Counted from the stretch's first letter, positions 1 to 5,981 are shown. The stretch: DNA of 8,603 nt from an uncultured Erysipelotrichaceae bacterium (GCA_902766815.1 CACXEZ010000088.1:1-8603), one strand, 5' to 3'. Notes: generated from the sequence alone by a model not told the origin. Numbers and translations are program-made.

Positions 1-106
1 TAATTTGGAGGCTTTGAAGTATTCTGAAAAAGAAATTACCAATGTAGATTTGATTCGTAGAGTTAGTCAATTAGAAAAGATTATATTGGGCAAAGAAGAT
101 AATTAA
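1..106 (+). CDS. gpsB: GpsB cell-division protein, C-terminal fragment (5' end outside window)
   Basis: The reading frame starting at base 2 gives 34 residues and a TAA at 104-106; the start lies upstream of the window. The tail reads TNVDLIRRVSQLEKIILG, which closely resembles the C-terminal trimerisation segment of Bacillus subtilis GpsB as I remember it (TNFDILKRLSNLEKHVFG). GpsB is a DivIVA-like coiled-coil adaptor that links penicillin-binding proteins to the divisome and elongasome at the membrane. The assignment is strengthened by the neighbour: gpsB is also next to rnpB in B. subtilis and relatives. The N-terminal lipid-binding domain cannot be seen here, so a DivIVA paralogue cannot be fully excluded. 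Confidence 0.8.
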   Translation, partial: NLEALKYSEKEITNVDLIRRVSQLEKIILGKEDN

Positions 107-457
107 TCTGGGTAAACGCTGCATAAAAATTTATGTAGAGGAAAGTCCATGCTTGCACTATCTGTGATGATAGTAGTGTTTGTGCTTAGGGAAAAAATAA
201 CCTAAGGAAGTCTTATGACTTACGGCTTTGATTTCATCCTAAAGTTTATACCATGGATAAATCAGTGTAAAAGTGCCACAGTGACGAATCCTTATAGAAA
301 TATAGGGAGTGAAACGAGGTAAACCCCACAAGTAAGAAACTCAAATTATGGTAGAGGAACTATTCTTTGAAGAATTAAGAATTTAAGGAATGGATAGGGA
401 AACCTATAGATAAATGTTTACCGCCTATTAAGGTACAGAACATGGCTTATAAGATTA
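104..457 (+). ncRNA. rnpB: RNase P RNA (bacterial, B. subtilis-like type B)
   Basis: This is the catalytic RNA of ribonuclease P, which removes 5' leaders from tRNA precursors. The universally conserved blocks appear in order: GAGGAAAGTCCATGC (138-152), AGTGCCACAGTGACGAA (272-288), GAAACGAGGTAAACCCC (311-327), GATAAATGTTTACCGCC (409-425) and ACAGAACATGGCTTA (435-449). The last block pairs with the first to form P4. The segment at about 337-361 resembles the B. subtilis type rather than the E. coli type. Helix P1 can form from TAATCT (104-109) and AGATTA (452-457), so the ends are set by that pairing and are approximate. A U-rich run (458-469) follows P1 and may help 3' end formation. P1 overlaps the gpsB stop codon, and I see no convincing promoter, so processing from a gpsB transcript is possible. 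Confidence 0.95.
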
Positions 458-486
458 TTATTTTATTTTAGGATTTGGAGAAAAAT

Positions 487-963
487 ATGGAAGAAATCGG
501 TTTAAAATTAAGGTTAAAAAGAGAAGAGAATGGTGTTAGTATAGATGAGGCTGCCACTGATTTAAAGATGCGAGTTAGCCAACTTGAAAGTATTGAAGCA
601 GGGAGAAAAGATGATTTTAAAGATGTATTTTCTTTGAAATATTTTATTAGGGATTATGCCAAGTATTTAGGACTTGATGGTGAAGAGATATTGGATGAAT
701 TTAATGAATATTTATTTGAACAAACTTCTAAGATTAGTGTTGAGGAAATTGAAGAAGCTAGGTTAGAAAAAGAGATAAGAGAAAAGGATATGAAGATTTT
801 ATCTCCTTATACAATGACTAATAAAGATAAAAAAAAGATTTATATTTTATGTGTTGTTGTTGCTTTGATAATTGTTTTAGCTATTATTGGGTATGTTTTG
901 GTTAGTAATCATAATAAGAATGATTTTGTAAATACTAAGGTTGGTTATAGAATTGGAGTGTAA
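487..963 (+). CDS. RodZ/YmfM-like membrane-anchored helix-turn-helix protein, short form
   Basis: The ATG at 487 is preferred over an in-frame TTG at 475, because the TTGGAG ribosome site (475-480) lies 6 bases before the ATG and the TTG is part of that site. The 158-residue product has a RodZ-type HTH (HTH_25) at about residues 4-70, with the segments GLKLRLKREENG, IDEAATDL and SLKYFIRDYAKYLGL. A charged Glu/Lys helix lies at about 85-105 and one transmembrane segment at about 118-140. RodZ links MreB filaments to the cell-wall elongation machinery through its cytoplasmic HTH. The immediately following pgsA matches the ymfM-pgsA order of Bacillus. Only about 18 residues follow the membrane helix, so the extracellular beta domain (DUF4115) of full-length RodZ/YmfM (around 290 residues in Bacillus) is missing. 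The gene ends cleanly with no sign of a frameshift. Family placement is firm; equivalence to RodZ in function is inferred. Confidence 0.8.
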   Translation: MEEIGLKLRLKREENGVSIDEAATDLKMRVSQLESIEAGRKDDFKDVFSLKYFIRDYAKYLGLDGEEILDEFNEYLFEQTSKISVEEIEEARLEKEIREKDMKILSPYTMTNKDKKKIYILCVVVALIIVLAIIGYVLVSNHNKNDFVNTKVGYRIGV

Positions 964-967
964 AGGT

Positions 968-1561
968 ATGAATTTAGCTAATAAAATTACGATGTCTAGG
1001 GTGATATTATCGGTTGTTATTATGGTGGTTTTACTATTTCCGTTTGAGAGCTTTGGATTAGATTTACCTAGTTATGTTATTCATGGTAATATCTATTTAG
1101 AATTAAAGTATATTGTAGCGGGAATTTTATTTATTATTGCGTCACTTACTGATTTTTTTGATGGAAGAGTTGCTAGGAAGTATAATATGGTAACGGATTT
1201 TGGAAAGATGATTGATGCTATTAGTGATAAGATGCTTACAAATTCTTTGTTAGTTATTTTAGCTTGTAATGGAATGATCAGTCCTATTATTGCAGTTATT
1301 TTTATTGTTAGAGATATTGCGGTGGATTCTATGAAGATGGTAGTGGGAAATAAAGGACATGCTGTTGCAGCTATTGGGGTAGCTAAAGTTAAGACAGCAA
1401 CTCTTATGTTAGGACTTGCTTTAACATTATTTTATAATTTACCATTTGAATTGATTGGAGTTAGAGTCAGTGATTGTTTGCTTATTATATCAGCTATTCT
1501 TTCTGTTGTATCTGCTTTTCAATATTATAATATGGCAAAAATGTATATTGAAGTGAAGTAG
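968..1561 (+). CDS. pgsA: CDP-diacylglycerol-glycerol-3-phosphate 3-phosphatidyltransferase (PgsA)
   Basis: This is the committed step of phosphatidylglycerol synthesis: CDP-diacylglycerol plus glycerol-3-phosphate gives phosphatidylglycerophosphate plus CMP, at the inner face of the membrane. The 197-residue protein carries the complete CDP-alcohol phosphotransferase signature D-x2-DG-x2-AR-x8-G-x3-D-x3-D at residues 62-87 (D62, D65, G66, A69, R70, G79, D83, D87). The N-terminus MNLANKITMSR is typical of PgsA, and there are several hydrophobic segments (about 11-26, 46-61, 93-110, 135-155, 165-185). The ATG at 968 is chosen because GGAG (955-958) lies 9 bases upstream; an in-frame TTG at 941 would add nine residues inside the preceding gene. 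It starts 4 bases after the RodZ-like gene, so the two are probably co-transcribed. A cardiolipin synthase-type or other CDP-alcohol transferase is less likely given the N-terminus and neighbours. Confidence 0.93.
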   Translation: MNLANKITMSRVILSVVIMVVLLFPFESFGLDLPSYVIHGNIYLELKYIVAGILFIIASLTDFFDGRVARKYNMVTDFGKMIDAISDKMLTNSLLVILACNGMISPIIAVIFIVRDIAVDSMKMVVGNKGHAVAAIGVAKVKTATLMLGLALTLFYNLPFELIGVRVSDCLLIISAILSVVSAFQYYNMAKMYIEVK

Positions 1562-1562
1562 G

Positions 1563-1590
1563 ATCTTTCTGCTTTGAGAAAGATTTTTTT
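1563..1590 (+). terminator. Rho-independent terminator after pgsA
   Basis: A perfect 8-bp stem, ATCTTTCT (1563-1570) and AGAAAGAT (1577-1584), has a 6-base loop, and with the stem's last T is followed by seven T. It begins 2 bases after the pgsA stop and ends the rodZ-like/pgsA transcript. Confidence 0.85.
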
Positions 1591-1610
1591 CGTGTAATCA
1601 ATGCTTTTTT

Positions 1611-1620
1611 GGGGAGGTGA
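1611..1620 (+). promoter_or_regulatory. Strong ribosome binding site fixing the SGNH-protein start
   Basis: GGGGAGGTGA is nearly fully complementary to the 3' end of 16S rRNA and lies 7 bases before the ATG at 1628. An upstream in-frame ATG at 1601 has no ribosome site and contains this sequence in its own coding frame, so it is rejected as the start. Confidence 0.85.
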
Positions 1621-1627
1621 TATCTTT

Positions 1628-2602
1628 ATGTTGTTTTCATTGGATACCACAGTGTCTAGTATAGGTGATGTTCCTTGTGGTGGTGCTGGAGTACTTAGAG
1701 TAATTAAGTTTGCTATGTTGCTGATTGATATTGCTTGTATTTTAATACCAATTCTTTTGGTTTTGATGATTTCTTTTAGTTTTTTTAAAAATGTTATTGC
1801 TAAAAATGTGGAAGATATGCAAAAAGAAGTAGGAATTGTTGTTAAGAAGTTAATTATGTGTGCTACTATGTTTTTGGTTCCCACGATAGTCAAAGTAGTA
1901 ATAACATTATTGGGAAGTTTAGGGGTTAATTATGCTGAGTGTATTGATATTGCCAGAAATGAAGATTTGTCACAGTATGAAGTTGTGTTTCCGGAGATAG
2001 AAAATAATACAACTACTGATTTAAGTAATGGTACAACTGTTGTTGTACCTGGCGATAATAAGGATTCAGAAACAGTTTCTAGTAATAAGAAAACTGATTT
2101 AAATATTTTTATTGGTGATTCAAGATGCGTTGGAATGAGAGATACAGTAGGGCAAAATGAGAATGACCACTGGATTTGTGGAAATGGGCAAGGGTATACT
2201 TGGCTTGTTAGTACAGCAATTCCTAGTTTAAAAAATACAGTGAAAAAGGGAGAAAAATATAATATTTTTCTCAATTTAGGGGTGAATGACTTAAGTAATA
2301 TGAATAGTTATGCTAAAAAATATGCGGAATTAGTTTCTGATTTTCAGGATAGTAATATTATTATAGTATCTGTTAATCCGGTTGATGAGGCGAAAGAAAA
2401 CGAAAAGAGAACTTATACAATTAAGAATTCAGATATAGAGTCGTTTAACAAAACTATGAAAGAGAAGGCTATTGATACAAGTGGTTTAATATACTGTGAT
2501 ACATATTCAAAGATAAAAAGTGATTTGGGTACTTGGGATGGGTTACATTATACAGGTACCACTTACAAAAAAATATATGAAGAAGTGAAAAAGTGTACTT
2601 AA
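1628..2602 (+). CDS. Membrane-anchored SGNH/GDSL-family hydrolase with an N-terminal two-helix (TrbC/VirB2-like) domain
   Basis: A 324-residue protein in two parts. Residues about 25-52 and 75-97 are hydrophobic helices. Between them is a short loop that is basic at both ends (KNVIAKN and KK), and the second helix contains FLVPTIVK. This resembles the small pilin-like TrbC/VirB2 hairpin proteins common in Bacillota, and predicts both ends outside the cell. A Thr/Ser/Asn-rich linker (about 122-156) leads to an SGNH hydrolase domain: GDSR (163-166, nucleophile Ser165), a Gly-rich block near 185-189, GVND (218-221, Asn220) and DGLH (304-307, Asp304 and His307). All catalytic residues are present, so it is probably an active extracellular esterase or acyl-hydrolase. 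Possible substrates are O-acetylated cell-wall glycans or lipids, but nothing in the sequence identifies one. It sits between two terminators, as a likely single-gene unit; no convincing promoter was found. The VirB2 likeness is pattern recognition only. Confidence 0.82.
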   Translation: MLFSLDTTVSSIGDVPCGGAGVLRVIKFAMLLIDIACILIPILLVLMISFSFFKNVIAKNVEDMQKEVGIVVKKLIMCATMFLVPTIVKVVITLLGSLGVNYAECIDIARNEDLSQYEVVFPEIENNTTTDLSNGTTVVVPGDNKDSETVSSNKKTDLNIFIGDSRCVGMRDTVGQNENDHWICGNGQGYTWLVSTAIPSLKNTVKKGEKYNIFLNLGVNDLSNMNSYAKKYAELVSDFQDSNIIIVSVNPVDEAKENEKRTYTIKNSDIESFNKTMKEKAIDTSGLIYCDTYSKIKSDLGTWDGLHYTGTTYKKIYEEVKKCT

Positions 2603-2636
2603 GGATTCTTAAAATTTAGAGAATTCTTTTTATTTT
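2601..2636 (+). terminator. Rho-independent terminator after the SGNH-protein gene
   Basis: A 9-bp stem, AAGGATTCT (2601-2609) with AGAATTCTT (2620-2628), contains one G-T wobble and a 10-base loop. It overlaps the TAA stop and is followed by TTTATTTT. Confidence 0.75.
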
Positions 2637-2672
2637 GCCTTGTAAAATATGGACAAAATAAAATTCAATATA

Positions 2673-2701
2673 TTGACAGAGAAGTAGGTTTTAGTTATAA
2701 T
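2673..2701 (+). promoter_or_regulatory. Sigma-A promoter of ftsA-ftsZ
   Basis: A perfect -35 TTGACA (2673-2678), a 17-base spacer and a perfect -10 TATAAT (2696-2701). The predicted transcript start is near 2708, giving a leader of about 48 bases before ftsA. It is the strongest promoter visible in the window and makes ftsAZ transcription independent of the upstream genes. Confidence 0.88.
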
Positions 2702-2708
2702 TATGATG

Positions 2709-2737
2709 TATACAAGTAGGATTTTCTAATTTGTATA
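2709..2737 (+). promoter_or_regulatory. Inverted repeat at the predicted ftsA transcript start
   Basis: TATACAA (2709-2715) pairs with TTGTATA (2731-2737). Inside it TAG (2717-2719) can pair with CTA (2726-2728), with a G-T wobble and a bulged A between. It would form a hairpin at the extreme 5' end of the ftsAZ mRNA, or a DNA operator just downstream of the -10. There is no T run, so it is not a terminator. Function is unknown. Confidence 0.5.
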
Positions 2738-2755
2738 AATTTTGGAAAAGAGTTG

Positions 2756-4024
2756 ATGAAGTGCGTGAGAAAAATATATGCTGGTATAGATATTGGAACT
2801 TATTCAATTAAATTTGTAGTAGGTGAGTATTTTAACCGTAAATTTTATGTTTTGGCTTCTCATTCTGTTGACTCTAAAGGAATAAAAAAGGGGCTTATTG
2901 TAGAACCTGGATTGGTTGTAGAAGCAATTCGTGATGGAATGAAAAAAATTAATGATTCATTAGGAATTGAAATTAAGAAAGTAATTGTTAATGTTCCGGA
3001 TTATAATGTTAGGTTTGATCATGTTCATGGGAGTATTGATATAAAAGAGGGGGATTTGATTACTGCTAATGATATTAATCGGGTCATTAAAGATTCTATT
3101 TATAATCGTCTGGTTGATAATTATGAGTTGGTAACCATGTTACCAATGGAATATCAAGTCGATGATCAGATAGGAATTCGTAAACCCATAGGTAAAAATG
3201 GACAAAAATTAGAAATACAAGGTATAATGATATCAACGCCAAAGAAAAATATTTATTCTGTTTTGGGGGCTTTAGAAAATGCTGGGTTAGAGGTAGTTGA
3301 TATTACTATTAATGGCTTGTCTAGTTATTTTGAAGTTCATAGTAATCAACTTGATCAAAAGAATGGAGCAGTTATTAATTTGGGTCATTCTACTACAACT
3401 ATCAGTATTTTTGAAGAAGGAAAACTGATAAATAATGAAACGTTACAAATTGGAGGAATTAATGTTGAGAAAGATCTTGCTTATATCTTTGGAATTAGTA
3501 TCTTTGAGGGTAGAATTATAAAGGAAAAGTTTGCAAGTTCTCATAAGAGATTTTGTCAATTAAATGAAATTTATGAAGTTAAGAATACAATTGGTGAAGT
3601 AGTAAAGTTGAATCAATTAGAGGTATCAGAAGTGGTGATGAGTCGAATGGTAGAAATACTTAATTTGGCCAAAAAGCAGATACGACTTTTGACAAATTTA
3701 GAGATGGATTATATTATTTTAACTGGAGGACTTACTGAGATAAAATCATTTAAAAATTTAGCTTATGAAGTGTTTGGAAAGGATGTTATTGTATATACTG
3801 TGACTACTTTAGGGTGTCGTGATAATAAATATGTAAATGCAATAGGAATGATAAAGTACTTTGTTGATAAGATGGAATCTCGGGGAAAGGAAGTTTCTAT
3901 GTTAAGTGTTGAAGAGGAAACTGAGTTGATTACTCCAAATGATAAATTAAAAAGAGAAAATGTTAAGAGTGGTTTTGTAGATAAAATATTTGGAAACTTT
4001 ATGGCAAGTAAGGAGGATAAGTGA
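2756..4024 (+). CDS. ftsA: Cell division protein FtsA
   Basis: FtsA is an actin-like ATPase that tethers FtsZ to the membrane and recruits later divisome proteins. The 422-residue product shows the phosphate-1 motif [10 protein letters not shown] (10-19), the phosphate-2 region [16 protein letters not shown], then [17 protein letters not shown] typical of FtsA, and the adenosine motif ILTGGLTEI near 322-330. The C-terminus [16 protein letters not shown] is an amphipathic membrane-targeting helix after a charged linker. The length is usual for the family. The ATG at 2756 is used rather than the adjacent TTG at 2753; the ribosome site is modest (GGAAAAGAG, 2744-2752), which may keep FtsA below FtsZ. 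Its TGA overlaps the ftsZ ATG by one base, consistent with translational coupling. There is no mraZ, mraW or divIB upstream, so this ftsAZ pair is detached from a dcw cluster. Confidence 0.96.
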   Translation: MKCVRKIYAGIDIGTYSIKFVVGEYFNRKFYVLASHSVDSKGIKKGLIVEPGLVVEAIRDGMKKINDSLGIEIKKVIVNVPDYNVRFDHVHGSIDIKEGDLITANDINRVIKDSIYNRLVDNYELVTMLPMEYQVDDQIGIRKPIGKNGQKLEIQGIMISTPKKNIYSVLGALENAGLEVVDITINGLSSYFEVHSNQLDQKNGAVINLGHSTTTISIFEEGKLINNETLQIGGINVEKDLAYIFGISIFEGRIIKEKFASSHKRFCQLNEIYEVKNTIGEVVKLNQLEVSEVVMSRMVEILNLAKKQIRLLTNLEMDYIILTGGLTEIKSFKNLAYEVFGKDVIVYTVTTLGCRDNKYVNAIGMIKYFVDKMESRGKEVSMLSVEEETELITPNDKLKRENVKSGFVDKIFGNFMASKEDK

Positions 4025-5100
4025 TGAATAATATGTTAGGTTTAGAGATGGATCAATTGGCAAAAATAAAGGTTATTGGAATTGGTGGTGGTGGCTGTAA
4101 TGCTATTAATCGAATGATTTCTTCTGGTTTAAAGGGAGTTGATTTTGTAGTAGCTAATACAGATGTTCAGGCATTAAATCGTTCACTTGCTACTACTAAG
4201 TTACAAATTGGGAGTGAGCTTACAGATGGACTAGGTGCTGGGGCTAATCCTGAGATTGGTAGAGAAGCAGCATTAGAGAGTAAGTCTATTATAGAAGATT
4301 CTCTTAAAGGTGCTGATATGGTTTTTGTTACTTGTGGAATGGGTGGTGGAACTGGTACTGGTGCTGCTCCTGTTGTTGCAGAGATTGCTCAAGATTTGGG
4401 AGCCCTAACTGTTGGAATTGTTACTAAACCTTTTAGTTTTGAAGGTAAGAAGAGAATGGATCAAGCTGTTAAAGGATTAGAAGAGTTGAAGAAACATGTA
4501 GATACTATTATTGTAATTCCAAATGATCGTTTAAGAGAATTGATTGATAAAACAACACCTATGTTAGAGGCTTTTCGTGAAGTTGATAATGTTTTACATA
4601 GAGCGGTACAATCTATTTCTGATTTGATTGCTGTAGCAGGACTTGTTAATTTGGATTTTGCTGATGTAAAAACTGTTATGAAAGATCGTGGCGATGCTTT
4701 GATTGGTATTGGAGTTGGTTCTGGAGAAGGTAGAGCAGTTGAGGCTGCAAAGCAGGCAGTTTCTAGTCCGTTACTTGAAACTTCTATTGATGGTGCAACG
4801 GATGCTATCATCAATGTTACTGGTGGTTCATCTTTGACTTTATTCGAAGTGGAAGAGGCTGCTGAAGTTATTAGAAGTGCTGCTAATACTGATATTAATA
4901 CTATTTTCGGAGCAGTTATTAATGAAAATTTGAATGATGAGGTTATTGTTACAGTTATTGCTACTGGATTTGAAAGACCTAGTGAACCATTATATCATAG
5001 TTTTACTGCAACTAATAGAGAAGAGTTGTATAAAGATATTGAAGAAGATGATAGTGATTTTGATGTTCCTCCTTTCTTAAGAGATCGAAATGATTATTAG
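4024..5100 (+). CDS. ftsZ: Cell division GTPase FtsZ
   Basis: FtsZ is the tubulin-like GTPase that polymerises into the division ring. The 358-residue protein has the nucleotide-binding GGGGCNA (21-27), the tubulin signature [10 protein letters not shown] (107-116) and the T7 catalytic loop NLDFAD (209-214). The GTPase core ends near residue 316. A short acidic linker of about 30 residues (317-346) follows, and then the conserved C-terminal peptide DVPPFLR (347-353), which binds FtsA, SepF or similar partners. The ATG at 4024 is preferred over the GTG at 4021 because AGGAGG (4011-4016) lies 7 bases upstream. The site is much stronger than that of ftsA, fitting higher FtsZ synthesis. All key residues are present and nothing is unusual except the rather short linker. 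Confidence 0.98.
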   Translation: MNNMLGLEMDQLAKIKVIGIGGGGCNAINRMISSGLKGVDFVVANTDVQALNRSLATTKLQIGSELTDGLGAGANPEIGREAALESKSIIEDSLKGADMVFVTCGMGGGTGTGAAPVVAEIAQDLGALTVGIVTKPFSFEGKKRMDQAVKGLEELKKHVDTIIVIPNDRLRELIDKTTPMLEAFREVDNVLHRAVQSISDLIAVAGLVNLDFADVKTVMKDRGDALIGIGVGSGEGRAVEAAKQAVSSPLLETSIDGATDAIINVTGGSSLTLFEVEEAAEVIRSAANTDINTIFGAVINENLNDEVIVTVIATGFERPSEPLYHSFTATNREELYKDIEEDDSDFDVPPFLRDRNDY

Positions 5101-5131
5101 AAAGTAATTTGCGTTATAGAAAAAAATGTCT

Positions 5132-5176
5132 AAAAAAAGATGTATATTATGTGTAAAATATATTGTCTTTTTTTTT
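5132..5176 (+). terminator. Possible AT-only hairpin with T run between ftsZ and rpoZ
   Basis: AAAAAAAGA (5132-5140) pairs with TCTTTTTTT (5166-5174) and TATATT (5143-5148) with AATATA (5157-5162), separated by a small internal loop. It may be a weak terminator acting after ftsZ, but the stem is almost all A-T. Its T run also forms the spacer of the rpoZ promoter, so some read-through is likely. Confidence 0.35.
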
Positions 5177-5191
5177 GGTTTGTATTATAGT
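5163..5191 (+). promoter_or_regulatory. Candidate sigma-A promoter of rpoZ
   Basis: TTGTCT (5163-5168, 4 of 6 consensus), a 17-base T-rich spacer and TATAGT (5186-5191, 5 of 6). The predicted start near 5198 would give a leader of about 21 bases, with the ribosome site close to its 5' end. Confidence 0.5.
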
Positions 5192-5204
5192 AAATATATA
5201 GTAG

Positions 5205-5211
5205 AAGGAGG
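5205..5211 (+). promoter_or_regulatory. Ribosome binding site deciding the rpoZ start
   Basis: AAGGAGG ends one base before an in-frame ATG at 5213, too close for initiation, but lies 7 bases from the in-frame GTG at 5219. The GTG gives a protein beginning MIYPSID, which matches the omega-family N-terminus. Confidence 0.75.
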
Positions 5212-5218
5212 GATGAGT

Positions 5219-5416
5219 GTGATTTATCCATCAATAGATAAAATTTTAAATGTTGTTGATTCAAAATATGCTTTAGTTTATATTGTAGCAAATAGAAGTA
5301 AAGAGATGATTAAAACAAATTATTATCAAATGCCAGAAAAAGATTATAAATCTTCTAAACCCATTGGTAGAGCTTTGGAAGAAGTGTATGCCAATTTGAT
5401 TCATGTGGAGAAATAA
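5219..5416 (+). CDS. rpoZ: DNA-directed RNA polymerase omega subunit
   Basis: Omega is the small RNA polymerase subunit that helps beta-prime fold and assemble. The 65-residue product contains the family features YPSIDKIL at the N-terminus, VDSKYALVYIVANRSKEM (the helix holding the RxR/K-type conserved segment, about 12-29) and the C-terminal PIGRALEEVYANLI (48-61). Bacillus RpoZ has the same pattern (PSID, DSKYTLV, GKALEEI), from memory. The GTG at 5219 is chosen from the ribosome-site spacing. An in-frame frame-opening ATG at 5126 would add 31 residues with no family counterpart and would run through the promoter-like region. The usual neighbour gmk is absent; instead rpoZ follows ftsZ and its TAA overlaps the ATG of a prepilin gene. 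Confidence 0.88.
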   Translation: MIYPSIDKILNVVDSKYALVYIVANRSKEMIKTNYYQMPEKDYKSSKPIGRALEEVYANLIHVEK

Positions 5417-5787
5417 TGAATTCTCGTGGATTTACTTTAATTGAAGTTTTAGGGGTACTTGTGGTTGTTTCATTTATTTTGGTCGTGGTGATGCGTGGAT
5501 TTAATTCTACTGTAAGTCTTAGTAAAGAGGAAGCTTATAGAATTATGAAGAATAATATTATATCTGCTAGTTATGACTATATCAATGAGTGTGTTTCAGG
5601 TACAATTACTTGTGATTTTTCGTTTGAAGAAAATAATCAATTTTCGGTAAAAATACTCAAAGAAAAGGGCTATTTTAAAAGTTTAAAAAGCCCTATTGAT
5701 GGTATGGAATTAGATGATTGTTTGGTTGTTGAAGCTAGACGTGAGAATGGGGTTGTTATATCAGATTTATTAGATAGTTGTTATTAG
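5416..5787 (+). CDS. Type IV prepilin-like protein with N-terminal methylation motif
   Basis: The 123-residue product starts MNSRG followed by FTLIEVLGVLVVVSF. This is a textbook type III (prepilin) signal: cleavage is expected between Gly5 and Phe6, with Glu10 as the conserved +5 residue and a hydrophobic helix through about residue 27. The rest is a small globular domain with four cysteines (C59, C66, C103, C122 approximately), which could form two disulfides outside the cell. In Bacillota such proteins belong to competence (ComG) pseudopili or type IV pili, assembled after cleavage by a ComC/PilD peptidase. No ATPase, platform protein or peptidase gene is visible here, so it is an orphan in this window. 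Its ATG overlaps the rpoZ stop (TAATG), with GGAG (5407-5410) 5 bases upstream. Pilin class and role are not identifiable from sequence alone. Confidence 0.8.
   Translation: MNSRGFTLIEVLGVLVVVSFILVVVMRGFNSTVSLSKEEAYRIMKNNIISASYDYINECVSGTITCDFSFEENNQFSVKILKEKGYFKSLKSPIDGMELDDCLVVEARRENGVVISDLLDSCY
5666..5694 (+). repeat. Strong hairpin inside the prepilin gene
   Basis: AGGGCT (5666-5671) pairs with AGCCCT (5689-5694), and TTTTAAA (5673-5679) with TTTAAAA (5682-5688), leaving one bulged A. That gives up to 13 base pairs in coding sequence. No T run follows, so it is not a normal terminator. Confidence 0.5.
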
Positions 5788-5960
5788 TAATATATGGGAT
5801 ATTGCTGTGGGTACATTGGATAAATTGGATATGGTCTTGGATAAAAGGCTGGGGCTAATAAACCTCCTGTAATCCCTCCTAATATAAATGGGGCAGCAAA
5901 TCCTCCTCCAAGGCGATTCCCATAAAAATTTGATCTTCTCATATAATTATAGTTATACAT
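5784..5960 (-). CDS. Small Gly/Tyr/Pro-rich hydrophobic protein of unknown function
   Basis: A 58-residue protein. On the minus strand AAAGGAG (plus positions 5969-5975) lies 8 bases before the ATG at 5960-5958; another ATG at 5966 is only 2 bases from the site and a TTG at 5978 precedes it, so both are rejected. The N-terminus is rich in Tyr, Asn and Arg (MYNYNYMRRSNFYGNR). The middle is a Gly/Ala/Leu stretch, GGGFAAPFILGGITGGLLAP (about 19-38), and the tail alternates Tyr and Pro (PYPIYPMYPQQYPIYY). Small proteins of this composition occur in other Bacillota, sometimes labelled coat-like or membrane hypothetical, but I cannot name a family. The ribosome site, upstream promoter-like sequence and non-random composition support a real gene. 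Its TAA overlaps the convergent prepilin stop by 4 bases. Confidence 0.68.
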   Translation of the reverse strand: MYNYNYMRRSNFYGNRLGGGFAAPFILGGITGGLLAPAFYPRPYPIYPMYPQQYPIYY

Positions 5961-5968
5961 AGTCATAT

Positions 5969-5975
5969 CTCCTTT
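5969..5975 (-). promoter_or_regulatory. Ribosome binding site of the minus-strand small protein
   Basis: AAAGGAG on the minus strand, 8 bases before the chosen ATG. It is the main evidence that this short minus-strand frame is translated. Confidence 0.7.
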
Positions 5976-5981
5976 CAAGAT

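Noticed and set aside
1574..1598. Promoter for the SGNH gene (TTGAGA and TGTAAT)
   Set aside because: The spacer is only 13 bases and overlaps the pgsA terminator, so it is not convincing.
1601..1627. Upstream ATG start for the SGNH protein
   Set aside because: It has no ribosome site, and the very strong GGGGAGGTGA lies inside this extension at the right distance from the ATG at 1628.
1525..1893. Minus-strand reading frame opposite pgsA and the SGNH gene
   Set aside because: It runs antisense to two well-supported genes, crosses a terminator and has no recognisable product.
4461..4814. Minus-strand reading frame inside ftsZ
   Set aside because: It is a shadow of a highly conserved gene, with a Ser/Thr/Ala-rich composition that mirrors the ftsZ codons.
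5126..5218. N-terminal extension of rpoZ
   Set aside because: The extra residues have no counterpart in omega proteins, and the interval carries a hairpin, promoter boxes and the ribosome site for the GTG at 5219.
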